DNA of 64,000 nucleotides from DASXMX01 sp036794395 (lineage in GTDB: Bacteria; Planctomycetota; Phycisphaerae; Tepidisphaerales; Tepidisphaeraceae). Numbering within the stretch: the stretch's first letter is position 1; every line of letters begins with the position of its first letter. The translations under genes were made by a program, and so were the position numbers. Location of the stretch: positions 3,350-67,349 of the forward strand of contig DAIRGS010000002.1 of the NCBI GenBank assembly GCA_036794395.1. The letters are read 5' to 3'. This document shows, in pieces, positions 35,501 to 43,380 of the stretch. The notes under the pieces were generated by a model that was given only the letters and a program-made list of their open reading frames with translations, had not been told where the DNA came from and did no database searches.

Positions 35501-35955
35501 AGGATCGATGCCTGGATGAAAACGTTCGTGCCCCCCAAACTGGCCGGGTGATCCGGGTTGCCTTCGATCTTGGTCGGCCGGCCTTCGTGGCTCTCGGCCA
35601 GAACGCCATACCCATAGCCATTTAGCGGCATCGCAGTCGCGAAGTAAAGCGGCATGCCCGGCACAATCTGCTCGGGCTGACTCACGTACGGAACGATCTT
35701 GTCACTTGGCCGTTCCGAGCAGCCATACACGCCCGCCAAAGCCATCGACGCGCCCATCAGGCGGAGGAAGTTGCGCCGGCTCCAGCCATCATTTTCGAAA
35801 TCCATCACCGCCGATGGAAACTCCCGCTCAACGGCCTCGCGAAAATCGTCCGTTCGCGCAAGCTCATCGAGGCTGCGCCATGCCGCGTCGCCAGGCAGCG
35901 CCGCCGCCCGTTCGCGGGCCTGCGATAGATCGGGTTGTGGAGCGCCTTTGCTCAT
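32509..35955 (-). CDS. actB: Alternative complex III subunit ActB (molybdopterin-like + four [4Fe-4S] ferredoxin domain)
   Basis: A large periplasmic iron-sulfur subunit of about 1148 residues. A Tat signal with WSRRNFLRLMG (twin Arg at 60-61) lies unusually far in, preceded by a conserved leader, as is normal for ActB. A molybdopterin-oxidoreductase-like region follows, which in ActB is known to lack cofactor. The C-terminal third carries cysteine clusters CIGCNACMVAC, CMHCENAPCEVVC, CVGTRYCSNNC, CTYC and CQQACP for iron-sulfur centres. The frame is open to 35982, but ATG at 35955, six bases after the actA stop, gives MSKGAPQPDLS, the better start. Confidence 0.93.
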   Translation of the reverse strand: MSKGAPQPDLSQARERAAALPGDAAWRSLDELARTDDFREAVEREFPSAVMDFENDGWSRRNFLRLMGASMALAGVYGCSERPSDKIVPYVSQPEQIVPGMPLYFATAMPLNGYGYGVLAESHEGRPTKIEGNPDHPASLGGTNVFIQASILQLYDPERSRDVERAGVVSTWESFTREMRDRLDAKRMSGGEGIRILAGTITSPTLTSQLDQFLRDFPKARVHHYDPLARSNTDAGARRAFGRPVSTIHQFRRFDSENRPHDARVIVSLDDDFLFENPSSLQYSRHFIAARQVRVRHAWQTTMNRLYMIESGFSLTGSMADHRIPLKPSNIGEFAAALAKRLGMPGALGEGQSAWARYLDAIVSDLRKPENKGATLIIAGESQPAEVHALAHAMNAALGNVGRTVYYTEPVERLAIGADGRTISAFESLAELTGDMNGGRVDTLLILGGNPAYTAPGDVPFANALLALTTTKRSDGSYTNLTAHLGMYGGQFDDTSYRCQWHLPEAHYLEAWGDVRAFDGTASIIQPLIAPLHKGRSAVEVMDILLTPASQYPSKSGYEIVREYWRGQVSDSFDAAWNGWLQRGVIEGSKYPAVSVSPAAHAPIAGSSPTTIPAAGGTLEIIFRADPSIGDGTFANNGWLQETPKFFTKLVWDNAALISPKTADALRQQHPELADGHMLSFGVDGRKVAAPIMVLPGVPDGVVIMHLGYGAQRGGSTALESDGTPRGFNAYALRGSGSPWFATGVSHEKTGAFHQLVATRNHHAMDTLPRFDEPSHHESLKPDAIENPATDEEQREVNNRKLVRTATLQYFNESEKHRFFVQELGGDVEKKPLLSLYPGWDYSKGYQWGMSIDMQSCIGCNACMVACVSENNIAVVGREQVARQRDMHWIRIDQYFGSSLTKEQMDHGEDPLANPRVFHQPVPCMHCENAPCEVVCPVGATVHSPEGVNEMVYNRCVGTRYCSNNCPYKVRRFNFFNYMKNSDELFNLQHNPQVTVRSRGVMEKCTYCVQRLTRTRIEIEKMIVGLEQRQKALSEERTGATPERQHSIDREIAELKRRRHNEEFEKLENLQTACQQACPTDAIVFGSILPVPVMNDQGAALPQLTKVGKLKQEPTDYSLLADLTTKPRTTYMARLRNPNPDLEPEAKA

Positions 35956-35960
35956 CGCGT

Positions 35961-36641
35961 TTATCTGTGGCAGGTGTAGCAATCCTGCAGCTGTTGTTTG
36001 GGCAGAATGTGATACTCCTCGATCAATTTTGTCCCAAGAGATTCCTGCGTTTCGTCCGGATGAGCCGGGTCGTGAGCCGGGTCGTAGTAGAGATTGAAAA
36101 CCTGCTCGCGCGGCCGGATGAACTTCTCAGGTTGCCGGTGGCAATTCAGGCACCACGCCATTTGAAGCGTCGCGTTCTGATACATCAGCGGCATCCGATC
36201 AACTTGCCCGTGGCATGTAACGCACCCCACCCCTTTGTTCACGTGAATGCTGTGATCGAAATACACATAATGCGGCAGGTTGTGCACCCGTTGCCAGATG
36301 ATCGGCCGTCCATCGCGCCAGCTATCCCGCACCGGTTGAAGCATCTGCGCGTTCGTCCACAGCACCGAGTGGCACGTCATGCACGTTTTAGTCGGAGGCA
36401 GCCCCGCAAAATTCGAATCCTCCACCTGCGCATGGCAATACCGGCAATCAATCCCAAGCCCGCCCACATGATGCTCATGACTGAAAGGCACCGGCTGCTC
36501 GCGGATCACGCCCGCCCAGGTCACGTATGGCGAGTTTTCGATGTACCACAACACGGCGCCAACCACGCCACTCAATAACACCACCCCGAGGATGCTTCCC
36601 CGGGCGATCGTGTTGGCGCTCGGATGGAACAGTTGTGCCAT
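35961..36641 (-). CDS. actA: Alternative complex III pentaheme cytochrome ActA
   Basis: A 226-residue membrane-anchored multiheme cytochrome. One N-terminal helix (SILGVVLLSGVVGAVLWYI) is followed by five heme c sites: CRYCH, CMTCH, CVTCH, CLNCH and the C-terminal CYTCH only two residues from the end. The open frame runs to 36821, but Met at 36641 (MAQLFHPSANTIARG) is the conserved ActA start. It is the first gene of the act operon, about 100 bp after ndh. Confidence 0.93.
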   Translation of the reverse strand: MAQLFHPSANTIARGSILGVVLLSGVVGAVLWYIENSPYVTWAGVIREQPVPFSHEHHVGGLGIDCRYCHAQVEDSNFAGLPPTKTCMTCHSVLWTNAQMLQPVRDSWRDGRPIIWQRVHNLPHYVYFDHSIHVNKGVGCVTCHGQVDRMPLMYQNATLQMAWCLNCHRQPEKFIRPREQVFNLYYDPAHDPAHPDETQESLGTKLIEEYHILPKQQLQDCYTCHR

Positions 36642-36741
36642 GCGTAGCGCGGCAATGTAGTCCGCATTCGCCAACCCGCACAATCGGGAAAATTCCACAG
36701 CGTCGATTGACTGGCGAATTGTTGTGTCTGCAATAATTGAC

Positions 36742-38052
36742 TTACTTCGCGGCAGGGGATGCCGTCTTGTCTGCCGCCGCCAGCTCATTGCCCCGAAGCG
36801 AATCCAATTGGACCACGTCATTGTGAAAGAAAAGGGCCACCGTCCAGTCGATGATGATCCGCAGTCGCCGGCTCCACTTGGGCATTTGCGAAACGTAATA
36901 GGTCCGCCACACCCACCACGCTACAAACCCATAAATGCTGATCCCATACACTTTGCCAGCCCCTTTGAAGTGCCCCAATGCGGCGAGCGTTCCCTTGTTG
37001 TGGTAAATAAATGGCTTGGGCGATTGCCCGGAAACCGTCGCCGCAATGTTCGCCGCAAGCTGCTTCGCTTCGCGAAGCGCGTGCTGCGCGAGCGGCGGAT
37101 AGGGTTTTCCGGTAGCGTCCGGAATCGCAGCGCAATCCCCCAGTGCCCAGATGTCTGCCGTCCCTTGAACGCGCATCGTCGCGTCCGTCTGAACCCGCCC
37201 CTTATGATCTTTCGGAAGCATAACCGACCGAAGCAGCGGACTGGGCGCAACCCCGGTCGCCACCACGATCGTCTGCGCCTCAATCGTCGTCCCATCCGGC
37301 AGATCGATTCGATCCGAATGAATCCGGCTCACCTTCGTATTGGTCCGAACGTTCACCCCCCGTTTGGCCAACACCTTCGCCGAATAATTCGCCAGCTTCT
37401 CATCAAACTCCGGCGCAATCTGCGGCCCCGACTCAATCAACTCAAAGCGAAGCTGCCCCAGATCAACGTTCTTGTAAAGACCTGCTACATTCCGCGTAAA
37501 CGCATTCAGCTCGCCCATCAGCTCCATTCCCACCAGACCCGCTCCGACAATCACAAACGTCAGTTGAGCCTGCTTGCGCCGAGGATCCTTTTCCACATCC
37601 GCCCACTCGAATAAGCGAATCACCTGATTGCGCAGGTAAATCGCATCACCCAGCGTCTTAAACGTCAGCGCGTTCTCCGCCCCGGGAACCAGGCTCAGAT
37701 TGGTAATTCCCCCGAGCGCCAAAACCAGGTGATCATACGAAAGCGTCTCCGGCTCCACACGGCTGGCCAACTTGACCGAAACCACCCGCTTCTCAACATC
37801 AATCGCCTGAACATCCGCCTCGACAAATTGCGCCCGATTCAGCAAGGGCCGGATTGGATTCACCGCATGCCGCGGCTCCAAAACGCCCGAGCCCGCTTCA
37901 AACAGCAGGGGGGTCATCAAAAAATAATTGTCCCGGCTCACCAGCGTGATCTGCACATCCGGCCCCGTCATCTTCTCCAGATGCAACGCCGTATAAACCC
38001 CGCCAAACCCGCCGCCCAGAATCAACACACGCGTTTTCTTGGTCTCACTCAC
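36742..38052 (-). CDS. ndh: Type II NADH:quinone oxidoreductase (NDH-2)
   Basis: A 436-residue single-subunit flavoprotein that oxidises NADH and reduces membrane quinone without pumping protons. The FAD dinucleotide motif LILGGGFGGVYTALHLE is at the N-terminus and the NADH-binding motif FVIVGAGLVGMELMGEL is in the middle. A C-terminal segment (VYGISIYGFVAWWVWRTYYV) is hydrophobic enough to dock on the membrane. Its position upstream of actA in the same orientation suggests a shared transcription unit that supplies quinol to alternative complex III. Confidence 0.92.
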   Translation of the reverse strand: MSETKKTRVLILGGGFGGVYTALHLEKMTGPDVQITLVSRDNYFLMTPLLFEAGSGVLEPRHAVNPIRPLLNRAQFVEADVQAIDVEKRVVSVKLASRVEPETLSYDHLVLALGGITNLSLVPGAENALTFKTLGDAIYLRNQVIRLFEWADVEKDPRRKQAQLTFVIVGAGLVGMELMGELNAFTRNVAGLYKNVDLGQLRFELIESGPQIAPEFDEKLANYSAKVLAKRGVNVRTNTKVSRIHSDRIDLPDGTTIEAQTIVVATGVAPSPLLRSVMLPKDHKGRVQTDATMRVQGTADIWALGDCAAIPDATGKPYPPLAQHALREAKQLAANIAATVSGQSPKPFIYHNKGTLAALGHFKGAGKVYGISIYGFVAWWVWRTYYVSQMPKWSRRLRIIIDWTVALFFHNDVVQLDSLRGNELAAADKTASPAAK

Positions 38053-38462
38053 GTTCTACTCCCAGGTTCGGGCCGATCGATACCAGATCGCCCGCTGGAA
38101 GGGAACCGGAACACTCTGATGCGCGGATGAAAACCAACAGGTTTTCACGGAGCTCCGGGAAGCGCGCCCTCTTGCCCCCTCTCCCTCCGGGAGAGGGCTG
38201 GGGTGAGGGCGAATTCCAAGCACCGCCCACACGCGCAGCATTTCCTCTACTGCTCTACTGTCTCCCCTTCTAATGCTCTCGCGGCCAAAGCCGCGCGGGT
38301 GAGGGCGAATGTCAGGCGCCTCTCCCTCCAAAAAAACTAATTCCCCTTGCCCCGAATTGCCGCCATTGTTGTTGCCACGATGATTTGCGAAATCATCGCG
38401 ACCAACCCTACAGGACACGACAATTTCATCGACCCACCACTTTGGCATCGCGGCGGAATAAC
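38053..38462. other. Gene-free region with dispersed palindromes
   Basis: No gene is seen. It contains a copy of the CCCTCTCCCTCCGGGAGAGGG motif (about 38167-38187) followed by GCTGGGGTGAGGGCGAAT, and the last part GGTGAGGGCGAAT recurs near 38301. A perfect hairpin CGATGATTT-GCG-AAATCATCG is at 38378-38398, 65 bp past the amidase gene. It has no T-run, so it is not a canonical terminator. Confidence 0.6.
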
Positions 38463-39020
38463 CTACTTCCGCACCGATGAAGCAACTTGTTGCCGAATCG
38501 AACCGATATCCAGCATCTTCCCCGGACAATCGGTTTTTCCCGTGATTCCCCCATGGGTGAAGATGCGATCGGGCGGAATGTGGAACGTTTTGGACAGATA
38601 CTGGCAGAGCTTAACTACGCTCTGAATCTGCGCCTTGGACGGCTCGTAATTATCGAAGTTCCCCACCAGGCAGATCCCGATGCCATGTTGGTTGTAGTAT
38701 TCGTCCGGCGTCTTGCAATGGGCCCCATGCTTCTGCGTCACCCACCGCGATCCCACCTCAACTTCCCCATCAGCCGTATCCGTTCCATTACCCACGACAA
38801 AATGGTACCCCAGCTCATCCCACCCCTTGGCCCGGTGCCATTCGTCGAACCGATCCGCTCCGCCGATATTCGATGCGCTGTGATGAATGACGATGCACTC
38901 CCACCGCGCAGATGGATTGGCCGGGGCCCATCCGGCTTCCGGAAGCTCAGCCTGGGTCACGGCAGGGGGGGAGTGCGACCGGCAGGATAGCCAGATAATC
39001 GACAGCGCCACCGGCGCCAT
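38463..39020 (-). CDS. N-acetylmuramoyl-L-alanine amidase (PGRP/amidase_2), secreted
   Basis: A 185-residue exported amidase. The short N-terminus ends IIWLSCRSH, which looks like a signal with a possible lipoprotein Cys. The domain starts at IVIHHSASN, with zinc-binding His, and continues through YHFVVGNG, GIGICLVGNF and the later zinc ligands in FTHGGITGKTDCPGK. It cleaves the amide between MurNAc and L-Ala of peptidoglycan stem peptides. ATG at 39020 is preferred over the TTG at 39032; no ribosome site helps the choice. Confidence 0.88.
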   Translation of the reverse strand: MAPVALSIIWLSCRSHSPPAVTQAELPEAGWAPANPSARWECIVIHHSASNIGGADRFDEWHRAKGWDELGYHFVVGNGTDTADGEVEVGSRWVTQKHGAHCKTPDEYYNQHGIGICLVGNFDNYEPSKAQIQSVVKLCQYLSKTFHIPPDRIFTHGGITGKTDCPGKMLDIGSIRQQVASSVRK

Positions 39021-39200
39021 CACGACGGCCAATGCCCGCCGGCGATGTCGGAATGGAATCCGGATTCGGCGCTTCCGTGCACTCAGCGAAAAACTCCCTC
39101 TGGCGGCCCATCACAATGTAAACCATTTCCCTACAATAGACAGAAACCCCGGCAATGAACCGGGGTTTCTGCTTCTGAGTTCTGCGAACTTTACTATTTC

Positions 39201-39698
39201 TTAAGCGCGAGTCACCGGCTTCTTCTGAGAAGCGGTCGAACGCTTCACATGAGCAACCTTGCTCGTGCCTATGCGCGCAACCGGCTTCTTGGCGCTGGTG
39301 CGCTTGGCCGGTGCATGCTTGGCAGCCGGATGGCGGGTCGTCGAGGCCTTGCGCGCCGGAGCGGCCTTGCCATGCGACACCGTCTTGCGGGCCGCAACCG
39401 ACTTATGTGCCACGGGCTTCTTCGCGGCCACGGTCTTATGGCTCACTGCCGCCTTACGATGTGCCGCGGCCTTGGTCACAGCCTTGGGCTTGGCCGCAAC
39501 GTGCCGGCTCTTCGAAGCCGTCCGCTTGGCCGGCGCCGGCTTGCTGCTCAGCGAAACCGGCTGCTCAAAGCTCGTCGGTGTAACGCTTAAAGCCGACGGA
39601 AGGCTTGCGCCATGCGAACGCGCCATGCTCGCCGCTGGAACAGTCGCGATCGCCAACACGCCGGCGGCCGCCCACTTTACGAATCGATTCATGATCAT
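39201..39698 (-). CDS. Secreted basic Lys/Ala/His-rich repetitive protein
   Basis: A 165-residue low-complexity protein. An N-terminal signal (VKWAAAGVLAIATVPAASMA) is followed by a chain of short AAKK, VAHK, SHGKAAPAR and AKRTSAKKP units, resembling the tails of histone H1-like proteins but exported. The net charge is strongly positive. A good ribosome site AAGGAG stands six bases before the ATG at 39698, so the gene is real. Binding to anionic cell-wall or surface polymer is a guess from composition only. Confidence 0.75.
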   Translation of the reverse strand: MIMNRFVKWAAAGVLAIATVPAASMARSHGASLPSALSVTPTSFEQPVSLSSKPAPAKRTASKSRHVAAKPKAVTKAAAHRKAAVSHKTVAAKKPVAHKSVAARKTVSHGKAAPARKASTTRHPAAKHAPAKRTSAKKPVARIGTSKVAHVKRSTASQKKPVTRA

Positions 39699-39863
39699 CG
39701 GCAACTCCTTGCCTCAAAACGCCGGTGTCCGACGACTCCGCGACGGAACGGCAAACGACAACTCGGTCGCGCGACATCGCACGGCCCTGTCGCTTATATC
39801 GGACCATGCACGTCCCACAACTTGAGCCGGAAAACAGGATTCGCCGACGTAGGCGGAAATGTG

Positions 39864-40033
39864 CAAGGTGGAATGACGAATGACGAAATTCGAATGACGA
39901 ATCAATGACGAATGACCGAAGCACGAATGACGAAACAAATGCGCGGGTGATCGAGCCCCTGTTTCGTCATTCGGACATTCGAATTTCGGATTTGATTCGT
40001 CATTCGGATTTCGTCATTCGTCATTCCACCTTG
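39864..40033. repeat. Large inverted repeat of AATGACGAA units
   Basis: Perfect 26-nt arms at 39864-39889 and 40008-40033 begin CAAGGTGGAATGACGAATGA. Between them are further AATGACGAA/TTCGTCATT units, so much of the 170 bp can fold as one cruciform. It lies between the start of the basic secreted protein gene and the end of aroC, within a 371-bp gap without other features. Confidence 0.85.
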
Positions 40034-40069
40034 TCTTCGTGCCTTCGTGTTTAATCTTCTGCCTGCCGG

Positions 40070-41239
40070 TCAGAGCGGCAATCGACGCGCAGAAGCAAGG
40101 TAGGTGTTGTAGTTTGACTTCGTTTCAGCGATCGAATCCCCGCCAAATTTCTCCAGCAATGCCCGCGCGATTTCAAACGCGATCACATTTTCCATGATCA
40201 CCGAAGCCGCGCTGATCGCCGAGATGTCCGACCGCTCCCACCCCGCCTCCGCCGACGCCTTGGTATTCAGATCGATGCTCTTGAGCGGCTTGCCCAGCGT
40301 GCTGATCGGCTTCATCGCCCCGCGAACCACAACCGGCTTGCCGTTGGTCATGCCCCCCTCAAGCCCGCCCGCATTATTGCTTCCACGCACAAACCCCAGC
40401 GAAGGCGTGTCCTTGGCGCCCGGATCAAATCCAATCTCATCATGCACCTGCGAGCCCGGCCGGCGCCCCGCCTCAAACCCCAGCCCAAACTCCACGCCCT
40501 TAAACGCCTGAATCGCTACCACCGCCCCGGCAATCCGCGAATCCAGCCGCCCATCCCACGTCATGCACGAGCCCAGCCCGATCGGGCACCCGAACACGTG
40601 GGCTTCGACAATCCCGCCAGCCGTGTCCTTGGCCATTTTCTGATCGTTAATGAACTGCCGCATCACATCGCTGGCGGCCGGGTCAGGACAATAGATATCC
40701 GATTTATCGCGCGCCTTGAGCAGCTCCCGAAAGTTATCTGCGGTCACCTGTATACTGGAAGCCGCCGGACCCACCGACCTCACAAACCCAAAAACTTCAA
40801 TGCCGAACTGTCGAAGCATGCACCGCGCCAATGCCCCGGCCGCCACGCGCGCCGCCGTCTCGCGCGCGCTGGCCCGTTCCAGCGTCTCCCGGCAATCGGT
40901 CGTCAGCCATTTCACGCTCCCCGCCAGATCCGCATGCCCAGGCCGCGGCCGGCTGAGCGGGGGCGTTGCCGCCGGGTCATCCAGCCGCGAATCCTTGTTC
41001 GGAATCAGCATCGTCACCGGCGACCCAATGGTCTTCCCCATCCGCACCCCGGTGAGGAAATCCACATGATCCACTTCAATTTTCTGCCGCCCTCCGCGCC
41101 CATACCCGCCCTGACGCCGCCGCAACTCCCCGTCAATAAAATCCTTATCAATCGGAACGCCCGCGGGCAGACCTTCGACCAGTGAAATCAATGCCTTGCC
41201 GTGCGACTCGCCGGCGGTTCGATAGCTCAACAAACCCAT
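40070..41239 (-). CDS. aroC: Chorismate synthase
   Basis: Converts 5-enolpyruvylshikimate-3-phosphate to chorismate with reduced FMN. The 389 residues are full length. Family signatures are present: GESHGKALISLVEGLPAGV near the N-terminus, RPGHADLAGSVKW and RETAARVAAGALA in the middle, and GFDPGAKDTPSLGF with SNNAGGLEGGMTNG later. It is free-standing, with other genes at some distance on each side. Confidence 0.96.
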   Translation of the reverse strand: MGLLSYRTAGESHGKALISLVEGLPAGVPIDKDFIDGELRRRQGGYGRGGRQKIEVDHVDFLTGVRMGKTIGSPVTMLIPNKDSRLDDPAATPPLSRPRPGHADLAGSVKWLTTDCRETLERASARETAARVAAGALARCMLRQFGIEVFGFVRSVGPAASSIQVTADNFRELLKARDKSDIYCPDPAASDVMRQFINDQKMAKDTAGGIVEAHVFGCPIGLGSCMTWDGRLDSRIAGAVVAIQAFKGVEFGLGFEAGRRPGSQVHDEIGFDPGAKDTPSLGFVRGSNNAGGLEGGMTNGKPVVVRGAMKPISTLGKPLKSIDLNTKASAEAGWERSDISAISAASVIMENVIAFEIARALLEKFGGDSIAETKSNYNTYLASARRLPL

Positions 41240-41453
41240 AGTTTGGCAATCGTATCAAAAGAGCTTCAATATTTCCGCCCGCGCGATCCTGTTGCCGTTC
41301 GTCCGCGCGCTCTCGTAGCGATTCCTCGATAAATCGCTCGGACCCTAACCCACATTCCCCGCCGTCAAACCCCCACGCCGGGGCATAGTGCAGCGGTACC
41401 CCGCGCAGCGTCGCCCCGGGTTCTCAGAACGCCAAGATCCCCCCGACCGCCAA

Positions 41454-42347
41454 TTAACCATTCCAACGACGACCGGTCAGGAGTTCATACGCTTCCACGT
41501 AGCGCTGCCGCGTGCCCAACACGACATCTTCAGGAAGCATCGGCGCAGGCGGCGTCTTATCCCAAGGCTGCCTCTCCAGCCAGTTCCGAACAAATTGCTT
41601 ATCAAAGCTCTCCTGATCCCGCCCCGCCCCGTACTTGTCCGCCGGCCAAAATCGGCTGCTATCCGGCGTCAGCACTTCATCGATCAGAATGATCTGTCCA
41701 TCCGGCAGCGTGCCGAATTCGAATTTGGTATCCGCGATGATCACTTCGCGCGTCGCCGCATAATCCGCCGCCCACCGATAAATGCGCAGCGTTAATTCTC
41801 GCAGCTTCTCCGCAAGCGCCTTGCCCACCCGTTGGGCCGTCTCTTCAAACCCGATGTTGATGTCATGCCCCGATTCTTCCTTCGTGGCAGGGGTGAAAAT
41901 AGCCTCCGGAAGCTTCTGCGATTGTCCGAGCCCCGCTGGAAGCGCAATTCCGCAAACCGTCCCCGAATTTTGATATTCCTTCCACCCCGACCCCGCCAGA
42001 TACCCCCGCGCCACACACTCAATCGGGATCACGCTCGCCTTCTTAACCAGCATCGATCGCCCGGCAATTTGATCCGAATACCCCCGAACCGATTCCGGAT
42101 ATCGCGCCACATCCGTTTCGATCAGATGATTCGGAATCCCCAGGTCCTTCATCTTCTCAAACCAGAACAGGCTTAGCGCAGTCAGAATCTTCCCTTTTTC
42201 AGGTATTCCGTTGGGCATGATGCAGTCGAATGCGCTGATCCGATCAGCCGCAACAATCAGCAGCGCGTCGCCAAGGTCATACACATCGCGGACTTTCCCG
42301 CGACGAACAGGGAAGGGGAGCGACGATTGCATAAGGGCATTGGCCAT
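41454..42347 (-). CDS. purC: Phosphoribosylaminoimidazole-succinocarboxamide synthase
   Basis: The SAICAR synthetase of purine synthesis, ligating CAIR and aspartate with ATP. The 297 residues match the longer, yeast-like form of the family. Signatures: RGKVRDVYDLGD, ISAFDCIMPNGIPEKGKILT, VPIECVARGYLAGSGWKEY and the substrate-binding FEFGTLPDGQIILIDEVLTPDSS, read in short pieces. The ATG at 42347 is followed by an in-frame MQSSLPFPV. It has no purine-operon neighbours. Confidence 0.96.
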   Translation of the reverse strand: MANALMQSSLPFPVRRGKVRDVYDLGDALLIVAADRISAFDCIMPNGIPEKGKILTALSLFWFEKMKDLGIPNHLIETDVARYPESVRGYSDQIAGRSMLVKKASVIPIECVARGYLAGSGWKEYQNSGTVCGIALPAGLGQSQKLPEAIFTPATKEESGHDINIGFEETAQRVGKALAEKLRELTLRIYRWAADYAATREVIIADTKFEFGTLPDGQIILIDEVLTPDSSRFWPADKYGAGRDQESFDKQFVRNWLERQPWDKTPPAPMLPEDVVLGTRQRYVEAYELLTGRRWNG

Positions 42348-42450
42348 CGGCAGGAAGCGTAAGCACTCCCGCGCAAAAGTAAAAACTGCAATGAACCCAA
42401 CGCGCCCTGACTCAGCGCGATCGAGTGTTCCTGGACCCGCGAATTATTTT

Positions 42451-42519
42451 GGGAGTGCGAGGCTCCTGCCGAGCCAATCTGACTGGAAAAAATGCGCTCG
42501 GCGGGAGCCTCGCACTCCC
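42451..42519. repeat. Hairpin repeat GGGAGTGCGAGGCTCC, possible terminator
   Basis: 24-nt arms at 42451-42474 and 42496-42519 pair with one mismatch around a 21-base loop containing AAAAAA. It lies downstream of the minus-strand DUF4266 gene and upstream of purC, so it could end transcription of the flavinylation-type operon. It has the look of a dispersed REP element. Confidence 0.65.
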
Positions 42520-42598
42520 AGAGACGGCACACGCCGTTGCCCTGGTACATGTCCACGGGCACCCAATCGTGGGTACGGGGCTTAAATGCAGAGCCCCA

Positions 42599-42853
42599 TC
42601 AGTTACATCCACACCCGCCGCCACCGACAGACCGGCCGCCACTGGCGGCTTCGCGGGAAAAATAAACACGGTCGGCCAGCGCGCTGCCGATCGGGTCGCG
42701 ATCCGGCTGCATGATTTCATCGGCGAGGATCTCACGCTGCCACGGTCTGACCGTGCTGCACCCGGTGGCAAGCATCATCAGTAAAGCGGCACCAACAATG
42801 TGCGATTTGTATGTGTGCGCCTTTCGACGCTTCATGTTGGCTTGATTGTTCAT
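42599..42853 (-). CDS. DUF4266 lipoprotein
   Basis: An 84-residue protein. A basic N-terminus and hydrophobic stretch (IVGAALLMMLATGC) give a lipobox with Cys32. The mature peptide of about 53 residues reads STVRPWQREILADEIMQ, then DRVYFSREAASGG and the C-terminal GGGGCGCN, the hallmark of the DUF4266 family. Cys81 and Cys83 could bind metal or form a disulfide. Ser71 (REAAS) is a candidate for FMN attachment by the ApbE encoded upstream, but no canonical flavinylation motif is present. ATGA overlap with the thioredoxin gene. Confidence 0.85.
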   Translation of the reverse strand: MNNQANMKRRKAHTYKSHIVGAALLMMLATGCSTVRPWQREILADEIMQPDRDPIGSALADRVYFSREAASGGRSVGGGGCGCN

Positions 42854-43380
42854 GGCGCTGGCTCTTTGAGAAGCGTTTCGATTTCATCGCGATATTCTTT
42901 TACGGTCAGATCTCCGCGAAATCCGGGATGGACGAAGCGGATCTTTCCACTTCGGTCGATGAGGAACGAAGTGGGCATCGCCTGCACATCCGCCGCGGCC
43001 ACCAGCTTGTGGTTTGCATCGCGCACAATGGCGAATGAAACCCCCGTCGACTTCACGAAGCGCTCCATGTTCTCTCGTTGGTCGTCCACGCTGATGGCCA
43101 GAATCGTCAGGCCGCGCTGCCGAAAATCCGATTCGAGTTTTTCCATCGCGGGGAATGATGCTTTACACGGGGCACACCACGAGGCCCAGAAATCCACGAG
43201 CATAACATGCCCCTTCAATTCTCCGGGCAAAGGTCCTTCAAGCTTGAATGATGCCAGATCTGGCAGCCGATCGCCCGCCTTCCAACCGGCTCGCGAAAAT
43301 GAAGCGGTCGCCAGCAAAACAATTGCTATGCAAAGGATTCTGATGCGGACGGGCAGGCTAAAACAGTGCGTGATTGGCAA
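42850..43380 (-). CDS. TlpA-like thioredoxin-family protein, periplasmic
   Basis: An exported thiol-disulfide oxidoreductase of about 176 residues. The signal (IRILCIAIVLLATASFSRA) leads into a redoxin domain with active site WASWCAPCKASFP and the cis-Pro loop QAMPTSFLID. Family members reduce or rebuild disulfides in the periplasm. The start is unclear: no ATG is available, and TTG at 43380, next to GGAGG, is the best choice, giving a 23-bp overlap with apbE. It precedes DUF4266, whose two C-terminal Cys may be its substrate. Confidence 0.85.
   Translation of the reverse strand: MPITHCFSLPVRIRILCIAIVLLATASFSRAGWKAGDRLPDLASFKLEGPLPGELKGHVMLVDFWASWCAPCKASFPAMEKLESDFRQRGLTILAISVDDQRENMERFVKSTGVSFAIVRDANHKLVAAADVQAMPTSFLIDRSGKIRFVHPGFRGDLTVKEYRDEIETLLKEPAP

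Noticed and set aside
38378..38398. Hairpin CGATGATTT-GCG-AAATCATCG as terminator of the amidase gene
   Set aside because: No T-run on either strand and modest GC content; recorded only as a palindrome.
41375..41445. tRNA-like wording (GGGGCATAGTGCAGCGGT ... GGGTTCTCAGAAC)
   Set aside because: D-arm and T-loop wording are suggestive, but no 3' strand pairs with the GGGGCAT acceptor and no anticodon arm folds. At most it is a decayed tRNA.
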